DNA of 64,000 bases from Margaritispora aquatica. Lineage: Eukaryota; Ascomycota; Leotiomycetes; Helotiales; Discinellaceae. Below the pieces are notes generated by a model. It searched no databases and had not been told where the DNA came from. It saw only the letters and a program-made list of their open reading frames with translations. Positions 55,283 through 64,000 of this stretch are shown here, piece by piece. A program made the translations under genes and the position numbers. Numbering within the stretch: position 1 is the stretch's first letter; every line of letters starts with the position of its first letter. The stretch spans positions 124,001 to 188,000 of the forward strand of contig VJWN01000018.1 of assembly GCA_007644065.1 (NCBI GenBank), in the 5' to 3' direction.

Positions 55283-55766
55283 CAACCAGGCAAGTATTTA
55301 TTTGCGTTGCTCGTTCTCGGACGTATTGATACCTCAGGAGTGGCGGTGCGATGGATAGAGGGGTCGTTCGATACGAGATGACGTGCAAGAACGACCAAGA
55401 AGAAGATAGACGTTTCAAATAAGACTCACCAAAGACTTATCATTTTGGAACTATATGCTGGCATTATTGTTTATTTATGCAATAAGTATCTACCGCATCT
55501 ATTCCTGCTCCCAAGTCGCGTGAAATTGAGCGAGCCTTGTACAGCATATGACTAACTTGTGTTGATATGATGCAGCATTATACATTGCAGGCTTTGATAG
55601 GTGCTTTCAAATAGCCGACTTATATATGAAATAGAAAATAATAGTATTCGTCAAATAAGAAAAGCGTTTATCTGGTCGCGAATAAAAGCCAAGTGAGATG
55701 GCAAGCACTGAAATACCCAACACGATTTGGAATACAGGTTGTTGCCAAACATGCAGAATTCCTTAA
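55283..55766. other. Intergenic
   Basis: 5' flank of the membrane-protein gene and 3' flank of the Cys-rich gene. Nothing seen. Confidence 0.5.
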
Positions 55767-58107
55767 CTACCAAATAAATTCCCAAACAACAGCAAAAACA
55801 AAGAGAACATGACCAAATGACTGTGCTAAGAATCTACCCTGCACACTGCAAGCTCCAGATGCCTTGGTGCTCGAAACCAGTGGCGATACCGTACATGTGT
55901 ACGAGACATTGGCCGTTGTATTCTGAAAGGCAGGCACTACTATCGTCAAGGCATCAACTTCAGAGATATTGAACGATAGAGCTTGCGTACTCGAAGGATT
56001 TTCGATGCTAAAAATACCAAGCAATGTAAGTCCAATGAATTTTTTTTTTTTTTTGCAACAACGAGAGGATAGGACAACATGATGACATGTTACACATGAA
56101 ACAGGAACGTCTACTGACCTGTAGTATTCAATTCCATCACCACCGATGATGTAGAGCTTTGATGGTTTGCCTTGAAGTCCCAGCTTGGTATCGAAAATTC
56201 CCGCCTCAACTTCTCCAAACGGTACAAATATAAAGCCCGTTCCATTGACCGCACCTGTCGTGAGATCCTGCTGCCAGGCACTAGATGAAGAAGAAAGCAC
56301 CTTCAAGTTCCCAACATTCGAAGAAGTTAACTCGCCGTCCTGTCGTCGCTGAAGTCCTTCTGTATCTCTTTTCGCACTTGGACCGAATCGATCGCAATTA
56401 GGCAGCATCCGAACTACAAACTTGTCACCCGCTCTAATATTATAGAACCTAATATATTGTCGAATTAACGCCCCTTGGATTGAGTTTTGGCGCCAATAGA
56501 TACACATGACATGTGCATCTGCTCGACCTCCCTCGGTCGTGGCTCCTGGGATCAAGTTTAGTGAGAGTTAAAAGACTTTTAGATTTGGCTTACCAAAAGG
56601 GAACTCATCACATTCCATTCTTTCTTTATACTTGGGATCCAACTTGCCTGCTTAAAAGTCAGTACTAGGGCTCTTTTGTGTAAATTTAAAGATCTATCTG
56701 CTGTGTTTCTCACCACCACATAATCCTCTACAAGCAGCTGTTGCCACTCTGAATCCTTGTGTCGTGAGTACCATCATGCTATTACTCAGCTTTCCAGATC
56801 CGGTTTGTTGACGAATTCCTGTGGCTTGTTAGCTCTAGTGCTCTATTGCTTCATGCTTGAATTCTCTTTTCTCGCAGAATGGCTTCACTCACCCCCGCAC
56901 ATGCTTTCTACTAGCTGCTCTGTGAGACCATCGAAATATGGAAAGTCCATAACTGGCAAGCACTTTCCATTGACCAATAGGTAGTCACCAGGATCGCTTG
57001 CCGTCGCAGCTGTAGGTAATGTGGTAGGTAAACACGATGTCTGTGAGCTTGTTGACAAGCTTGTTGGTAAGCTTGTTGTCGTAGGCAGTTTTGGTTTTGT
57101 AATACTAGGAGCAGTCGGTGTCGGTGTTCTAGATGCAGACGATGATGACGAAGTTTTGGCTGTACAATATCCATCTGAGCCACATTTATCATTTGGAAGA
57201 CAGCACTCTTTCTCGCAGCAAGTTTCGTCCTTAAAGCATGGGCCATTAGTACAGCACTGTTGAGTTGTTGCTTCATAGCAGGAGTCAGCACTGCAACAAG
57301 ATCCACCTAAGAGACAACCCCATGCAAACCCATCTTTCACGCAACACTTGTTTATTTTTGGATTGTAACAATTAACCGCTCCACATCGAATTTGACCACT
57401 TGGGCAGCAACCTCCAGGCACACAATCGGTTCCCTTGGGACAGACAGTATCTCCACAGCAGATGAACGTGGTTGGGTCATAACATAGCCCTACCCCGCAA
57501 CAGGATTGATCTAATGGGCAACCCCAAGCAGACCCTTTTCCTTCACAGCAATTTTGTTTCGCTGGGTTGTAGCATCTGTCTGAGGTACCACAACGTCTCT
57601 CGCCCGCTGCAGGACAGCAGACGCTATCCGTACAGAAGTAACCGAATGGGCATAAGCTGGTATCTGGGCAGCACACTTGAGTATTTGGATTGTAGCATCC
57701 ATTCGTATTACACTTTTGCTCGCCTGCGGAGCAACAGCCACCGACAACGCAATTGTCACCTGCTTTGCAGCATGCAGCAGGATTGTTAGGACATGGAGCT
57801 GTTGGAGATTAGTACTTGCAATAGCATGAAACAGTTTGTATCGAGAATTAAGCTCACTGTATCCGGGGTTTACGCATGTTTGCCTCGCCAACAAAGCAAA
57901 GCCGGGAGCTTCTGGGGCATACAATGTTGTGTTCGAATCTTCGTAGGAAGGCAGCTCGGTTAGAAATGAATCGTATTTGAGTGGTGAAATTAGCTTCTCA
58001 GAAATATTCTGGACTTCAGGAACGAGGAATGGTCTGCCTCCATCATGCACCTGACCTAGAACCACCATATGAGTACCAAGAAACCAAGCAAGCCAAAGGA
58101 CAGCCAT
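55767..58107 (-). CDS. Cys-rich secreted protein with NucA/NucB-type nuclease domain and GPI-like tail
   Basis: Six exons (58107-57858, 57798-56893, 56818-56714, 56647-56594, 56545-56119, 56007-55767) join in phase to 660 residues. There is a signal peptide (MAVLWLAWFLGTHMVVLGQV), then a Cys-rich region (about 80-260) of repeated granulin/chitin-binding-like knots, for example CCPAAGERRCGTSDRC. A Ser/Thr-rich linker follows. The nuclease domain has MECDEFPFGATTEGG, split by an intron at G, then MCIYWRQNSIQG, which match the DE-x-PF, EGG and N-xx-QG motifs of NucA/NucB DNases. The C-terminus VQGRFLAQSFGHVLFVFAVV then WEFIW is hydrophobic, as for GPI attachment. Intron 5 has a weaker donor (GTCAGT). 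The inferred role is an extracellular or wall-anchored DNase. Activity is not shown. Confidence 0.82.
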
Positions 58108-59870
58108 CTTTGCTTGGAAAATTACAGGATAGCGGCTCTCTTAAACATTGTCAATACTAGCGGGAAACAAGATAACAAGGCATAGACGGCACTGCAGAAA
58201 GTGTCGTTCAGCCTATATTCTGAGGAGAGTATTTACAGTGAAGTCGGGCGTAGTTAATCTCCTTGCTGCAGCTTTCTCGTGTGCTTTCAAGGTGCAAGAG
58301 GACATTATGCTGATCTTGCTTCAAATCGTCGCCATAGAGGATTCTATTCGGCGAGGAAACTATCAGCCACCATTTTACAGCATGGTTTTTTCAACAGAAT
58401 GGCGTTGTTGAAGGGGTTATTTCATGGTTTCGCTTCCCCTCGCTTAGAATGCGACAGCCCACTTTATGGGTGGGCGGGGCGAAGCTCACTTGGCTGCATA
58501 GGGTGTGCTTCACCACATCGAATCATGATTCTGTGGAGCGTTGTATTTGTGCTTAGTACTGCAAGATCTCGGAGCAAGAAAGCCTCCTCGATGCAGCAGC
58601 TTTGTTTTCTCATCGCTGCCTAAGTCAAAAAGGTTGCTCTTAAGGCATACACAATTCAATTACCATAAAGTATTCCATGCAAGACATGGATGTCTAAGTA
58701 ATCCGAGAAATTGTGACACATATGGCCTGGTGCCTTTTGACATGCGGTTGCAAAGTTTCCATGTGATGGTCGTGTCGCTGCTATCAAGATCAGACAAGCA
58801 GGCTATTGACCATTCATAAATTTTTTATTGTGACATCAAGTTTATAAAATACATCAGAGAATAATTTACTCTAAATATTTTTTTTTTTCTCGCTTGAAAG
58901 AAATGATAGAGCTTATACACCAAAACTTGAGAAACTTGAAAATTTTATCGAACTCCCTCGCCAACTTCTGACAACGGTAAGCCCTCAGCTTCCTCGAGAT
59001 CTCTAAAGTCTTCCCTCTTCCTTAATAGGCACGAGCTTGAGGATAAATTACGAATGGTCGATCAGATTCAAGCTGTTTGCGAATCAATTTAATGCCATTA
59101 GGTCGTGTGACTTGCTCGAATTGACTTTAAGCGAGACCTACAGACTACCTAGGTACTCTACTTCTGTAAACAAGGGATGCGGACTTGTTTAAATTGCTTA
59201 GTCTAACATATTATAGTTCGTGATTCTGACCTGACACTTGTTCCTGGGCATATTCTCTTCAAGCTCTCCCTCCTCATTAGACGAACCAATCTTCTTCACC
59301 TTTCAATCTCTGAAAAGAGTCGTATGTTGCATCGCTCTTTCCAATAAGCGATATTTGTGTCGTCAAACTTCAAAAATCATCCAATACACTTCAGCTTACT
59401 TGTTGGATACTCGGCTACCAGAGTTTCTAGCAGTCTTGAAGACGTTGATTCGCTTTCTACGACAAAAACGCTTTTCAAGCATCGCTAAAAGCTGTTATCA
59501 AAGCCATCTACACTTCAAACTCTCACCACTACGTATCCACGAAGATATTTCGAACCCACATCTAAAATCTTTTACTGCTCGTAAATTCAATTTGAGAATC
59601 TCCTTACATTCACCTTCAATCTTCATCACTTACTTCATAGTCTACGTATTACATTAAACTGCAAATCTACAACTTGCTTACGGGAGAACAATATCAGCTT
59701 TACAATTTTATAGGTATGTTTCGTCAACTCTTACATGTCTGAAGCTTAAACTGAGCCCCGGAATTCAGACTACGAACAAATCGTTCCACCGTCACAGATT
59801 TATAATACATATACCTACCAGAAGCGTTTTCACCTCCCACCCAAAACAATACTCTGCTGTGACCATCGAC
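58108..59870. other. Intergenic
   Basis: Promoter side of the Cys-rich gene on the left and of the 2EXR gene on the right. Frames at 58148-58819 and 59238-59657 have no motif. A T-rich run is at about 58880-58890. Nothing supported. Confidence 0.45.
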
Positions 59871-60892
59871 ATGGCTCGAAGCAACCGTTTCAATTTCATG
59901 AATGGTGAAATTGCTGATATCTACAACACCATGGACGCCACTTTCCCGCCATTTCAGAGACTTCCACTTGAGCTCCGGCTCAAGATTGTAAGCAGCTCCC
60001 AATATTCCACCTTGCACACAGCTTCTATTTACAGATTGGAAAGCCTCTGAGAAACTACTATTCCCGATATCTTCGATGTTTATCTGTGCAATCAATACCC
60101 TGCTGACGAGTTATGTAGTGGCGCAATGCAATCTATCTTCCCACCAACCACAAACGCATCCTCAGAGTGAGCCTCGAGAGCAAGAAAGATACCTTTTTCT
60201 TCCACTTTCAAGGAGATAAGGAATCCAGCCGTGAACTATGCGATGCCGTCACATCAGATCTGGATCTCCTTAGCACTTGTAAGGAGTCTCGCTCAGAGTA
60301 CATTCGAATCCTTGACAGCTACCTCCCCGGTAAGAACGAAAGCATGATTCGATTTGGCAAGAACGATATTGTCTACATGGATGTTGCAAGTGTAAGACTC
60401 TGTAGATTGGGTCAGAAGATCGAGAAAGGCATCATCGAGACTCCGGAGTGGATGTTGAAAATTCGACACCTAGCGCTTACAGAGAGTTTCTATGAGAACC
60501 CTAGGCCACAGGATCGAGAGGTCAAGCATTTTGCTTTATTTCCAATGTTGAAGTGCTTGTACTTGGTCGATGGACGTCCTTCGTTTCAAGGCGTGAGAGA
60601 TAAGGCGTGGCCTATGTATCTGCAAGACCGGGCCGCTGATTTGTTGGCTTTGAAGGAGAAGAAGCAACTTGCAAAGGAGTCGCTTGAGAAGCAGAAGGTG
60701 GGGGATGGTGAGAAGTCAAAGAACAAGGCAGAGGAATCGAAGGAAGTATGGAAGTCTCCGGAAGTTTATCGGATGTATACGCCTAAGCCCGGATACCGCA
60801 GAGTTGGACGTAGGCGAGAGGACATCCAGCCTACTTTTTCGGAAGGCTGCAGAGTTGCCATTGAAAAAATCGAGGTGCAAAAGAAAGTTTGA
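59871..60892 (+). CDS. 2EXR-type fungal protein, two exons
   Basis: Exons 59871-59987 and 60119-60892 (intron 131 bp, GTAAGC...TGCTGAC...ATGTAG) give 296 residues. The join restores the motif FPPFQRLPLELRLKIWRNAI, split after KI. The second conserved helix is LDLLSTCKESRSEYIRILDS. Start ATG 59871 (MARSNRFNFMNGEIADIYNT); an in-frame GTG lies upstream. The C-terminal part (about 180-235) is Lys/Glu-rich (KEKKQLAKESLEKQKVGDGE), probably helical. The intron-exon join is strong evidence. Function unknown, fifth member of the family here. Confidence 0.87.
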
Positions 60893-62125
60893 TGCTGGCA
60901 GGATTGGACATGGTGGGAGTCCTTATGGTGCCTGAGTTGGAAATTTTTTATCCTACCATATTCTATTCTTACGCGATGAGTTTAGCATAAATCGATGGAA
61001 TTTACTCTGCAGATATCGGGCTAAAACTCATAATGTAACTGGTACTCGTGTCGATCTGTTATTGCAGAATAAAAGAGATAGCTTTTCAATCGTAGAACTG
61101 TAGAATTGAGCGTGAAAGTAGTAAGTTAAGGTACGACTATGGCCTCACTATGCAGGAAACCTCGACGATTAGCTCTTGTCCTTCTTTGATATTCTCTTCG
61201 CGTAGTTCTTGTCGTTGTTAGGGCAGGAGGTAGAGGTGTTCAGAGGAAGCATTGCCGTTCATTTCCAAATCACTGGACACCACGAGAGGTTTGACTACCT
61301 GAATCCACACAACCTTTGATTCGCTCATGGAAACGTGCCCGGGTCGACCACAACGGCTAAAATTCACGTATTCTAATGCTGAGCCACCACCTTCGAAGAC
61401 ATTATGGGGATGCTTAGTTGATTTTATATACACAGAGGTTGGGTAGGGTCATGTGATGTTCGCTTGTCAGGACAGGTTGGAATTATTGAACATCAACGCA
61501 GTATCTACCTAAGATGGATTTCAAGCTTCTACTAGGCTTTGACAGTTTGTGGGAGTGATCCAAGATATCTTGAAAAAAAAAATCAACGATCCTTATTAGT
61601 TAGAAGCTTCAAAAACGCTTTTTTGCTGGCGAGAAAGATTCGTGTTTTGCTTTGATGAAGTTGAGTGAGTGGTGGGCTTTGTCCGCTTTGACTTCAGGTC
61701 ACTATGATGCCTGCTTGCAGCATCAAAAGGAACTTTCAATATGGAGTGATTGTCTGATTCAATCTTTCGGTCAGTTAATAATTGTGCAATTAAACTTTGC
61801 GAAAAATGAGGGCAGACAAAGAGCAAGGAGTCTTATTATTTTCATTTTATTTGGTCCCTGCCTGCCAGTCCACGCGTTCCATTTTACTTCATGTCCATCC
61901 ATCCTAGCTCAGCATAAAAAGAACATAAAGAGAAGGGAGCCCTTGTATTCTTCAGCCTTCCCTAATTCCTCCTCCTCCTCCTTCTCCTTCTCCTCCTCCT
62001 GCTCCTACTCCTACTCTCTAAAATATCAATGGCTTGGCGATAAACCGTTTGAGTTGAGGCTATATTGAAAGAGAAGCCCGTCCTTGAATGTCATGTTCGA
62101 TGGAATGAATCACTTCGCTTCAAAC
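60893..62125. other. Intergenic between convergent 2EXR-type genes
   Basis: No gene supported. A CTC/CTT-rich microsatellite lies at about 61969-62018. Short frames at 61218-61433 and 61596-62068 are without motif. Confidence 0.5.
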
Positions 62126-62938
62126 TCAGAAAATGATGTCGAATTTTGGCACTTTATATTCGCTATTCTCAAGTGAGCGTTCTTGAAGAGACTTTTCTGT
62201 CTTAGCCATTTGTTGTCGCATGCTAATCTCGAGCATAGATTTTCCAGATCCGTCCTGCAGCTCTTGGTAACCCTTCCACATCACCCCCTTGACAATCTTC
62301 AAGCTCCCCATCTTCGAGAAAGCGAGTTGCAGCATCCCTTTACTCGCCCAACTCTTCTGCTCGCTCATGACGAAAGATGTTATAGGCAACGCAAGTTGCT
62401 CAATTTGGCCCCAAAAGTCTTGCAGGCGATAGTTGTGTGTCATTGCTCGCTGGACTTCAACATCGCTCAGCGTGGCATCGAGTTTGTCCCAGTGCAAAAT
62501 CTCTCGTTTGGAGACGTGTAAGACACCATTTCGTCGGCTCCCCCATGGACCTTGGCGATAAGGAAGGTGCATACTGAATTCCATGAGGTATGCATCGCGA
62601 GACTCTCTGCATGCTGATAGTAGGGAAAGCACTCTCGTGTGTTTGGGGCTTCTCCTTTCTTCTATGGATGTTAAATTTCGAGTCGGATGGCCCCTCAGAG
62701 ACTCAACGGTCGGTATGTGAAATGTGATGTACAATCCAAAAGTCGGATCAGATATCACAACATCTCCGTTGACATCGAGTACCGATGGTATGGGCAACGC
62801 ATGTGTGAAGATCTTCAAACGCAGCTCTACGGGCAATTCTGGAAAGAGTTCAAAGCGGCAAGGTGTCTCTTTTAATGGAGCAGCAACCAGCTGCAAGCCA
62901 GTCAAAGTGCTTGAGAGCAAATCTGTGATGGTATCCAT
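62126..62938 (-). CDS. 2EXR-type fungal protein, single exon
   Basis: Intronless, 270 residues from ATG 62938 (MDTITDLLSSTLTGLQLVAA). The domain begins CRFELFPELPVELRLKIFTH, and the second helix RVLSLLSACRESRDAYLMEF follows. Convergent with the gene at 59871. Their spacing of the two motifs and the C-R/K-E-S-R helix are alike, suggesting related paralogues. Function unknown. Confidence 0.85.
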   Translation of the reverse strand: MDTITDLLSSTLTGLQLVAAPLKETPCRFELFPELPVELRLKIFTHALPIPSVLDVNGDVVISDPTFGLYITFHIPTVESLRGHPTRNLTSIEERRSPKHTRVLSLLSACRESRDAYLMEFSMHLPYRQGPWGSRRNGVLHVSKREILHWDKLDATLSDVEVQRAMTHNYRLQDFWGQIEQLALPITSFVMSEQKSWASKGMLQLAFSKMGSLKIVKGVMWKGYQELQDGSGKSMLEISMRQQMAKTEKSLQERSLENSEYKVPKFDIIF

Positions 62939-64000
62939 TTCAATAATTTGGGAAATTCGGTGGCTTCAACTAGCTTCGATTTGAAGCTTGAGCAATGCAC
63001 TGTGATGTGGTCGAATTTGGCTACCGAGGGTTGCTGTGCGTGATAGCAAGTGCTAATACAGCAGCTGGTGACAGGTGGCTGCCGATTATGAATATATGCC
63101 CCTTGGATATCTTGAAAGGGGAAAAATGTGACAACGGCAAGAAGCTAAGGACTGAAAAAATTGCTGAATATAATGCAAGATATTTTGAGAATTATCTATT
63201 CATACGTAAGTAAGAGAGAAATGCAGTAGTCGAATACCAATTACCAGACAATTTATACAATACCGGAATTAGGCAACCATAATTTCTCAAGACTGGTGCC
63301 TTGTTCATGTTTCATGAATATGTCCCAATATATTTTATCAGCTGGTCTACTGGCTGGGAAGCCTCATCCTGATAATACTTACTGGTTGGTTGTGATAGAT
63401 GAGTCTGGCAATTAGTATAAGGTATTTCGTACGGTGCCTTAGCTAAGGGACTGCACGGCTAAGAAAGGTGGTGATTTTTGGGGTAAACGCCACACAGTCA
63501 CATGTTGACACTCTCATTGGCTGATGGGATGCTCGGGTCCAGGTCCAAGATTAAACGAGAATGGCTTTGAGGCTTGAACCCCCCCAGCGTGCCAAGTTCC
63601 CATTCTTTTGCCTTTGGCCATTGCTGGCTGGTATGCCTGCTTGAGCCTTGAGCTGAGCTGGCCATGAACCCGCACCTCACGACTAAAAAGACGGGAAGGT
63701 CGCGATATTTTGGTAACTTTCACTAGCTAACATGGGTCTAGATAGGTACCTAAAAAGTCCGGTTCCAGGTACAGATCCCGCAAGGACCCAGAATTGTGAA
63801 CGGGAGACGTCCTGGAGCAGCGCGAGAAGAGTTGCTGATGAACTGGGTTCTATGGTCGACGTTTCAAAACACATCACATGTGTCATGACGGAGCAAGACA
63901 TGCTCGGATGGAACCGATCGCGATAACTATGAAGGATGAGACGAGAGGAAGAAGTCTTGGGATGTCCTCCCCGAAGATCTGCGACAAGGGCATCCAAGAC
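62939..64000. other. Intergenic to window end
   Basis: Short unsupported frames at 63498-63997 on both strands. Nothing identifiable. Confidence 0.45.

Noticed and set aside
61969..62018. CTC-rich microsatellite as coding (Ser-rich frame)
   Set aside because: Simple repeat with a short frame and no other support.

Overview
This is a stretch of a filamentous ascomycete (Pezizomycotina) nuclear genome. Gene content suggests a leotiomycete-like fungus, but that placement is inference. The reasons are: short introns (45 to about 200 bp) with GT...AG ends and CTAAC/CTGAC-type branch sites; several 2EXR-type fungal proteins; a Dal5-type permease, VPS35 and an OTT_1508-like deaminase; and AT-rich blocks with many stop codons that look RIP-degraded. 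No tRNA, rRNA, CRISPR array or intact transposon was seen. All exon joins were built by hand from splice signals and reading frame.

Layout. 1-8.9 kb: a small secreted protein (-), two convergent genes sharing a C-terminal motif (2929-3649 + and 5582-6376 -), and a small Gly/Thr-rich LEA-like protein (8658-8939). 10.6-12.3 kb: a Gfo/Idh/MocA oxidoreductase. 12.6-14.4 kb: a truncated gene fragment and a MYND-finger gene broken by one stop codon. 15.3-17.7 kb: a long disordered protein with four exons. 18-28 kb: a conserved core with a Dal5-like permease, a Vps70/glutamate carboxypeptidase-like M28 peptidase and the retromer subunit VPS35, all on the minus strand. 28.5-35.7 kb: a Ser/Thr-rich secreted protein and three 2EXR-type genes. 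36.8-39.2 kb: a GrpB (UPF0157) gene flanked by a diverged duplication, and a putative nuclear regulator. 39.2-43.1 kb: gene-free, ending in an AT-rich decayed block.

43.1-50 kb is the most unusual part. It holds an OTT_1508-like deaminase (-), a C2H2 zinc-finger gene (-), a degenerate ~103-bp tandem repeat, a 701-residue fusion of P-loop kinase, HAD phosphatase and uracil phosphoribosyltransferase (+), and a conserved fungal protein of unknown function (-). 50.4-52.7 kb is a graveyard: an F-box gene with a stop and a frameshift, then an AT-rich block with coding relics. 53-64 kb has three more 2EXR-type genes, a four-TM membrane protein, and a six-exon secreted Cys-rich protein with a NucA/NucB-type nuclease domain and a GPI-type tail.

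The strongest new observation is a tandemly duplicated terminal coding exon at 3530-3649. Both copies keep an acceptor, a branch-like site, their own stop codon and nearly the same peptide, despite many silent changes. This suggests alternative 3' exons.
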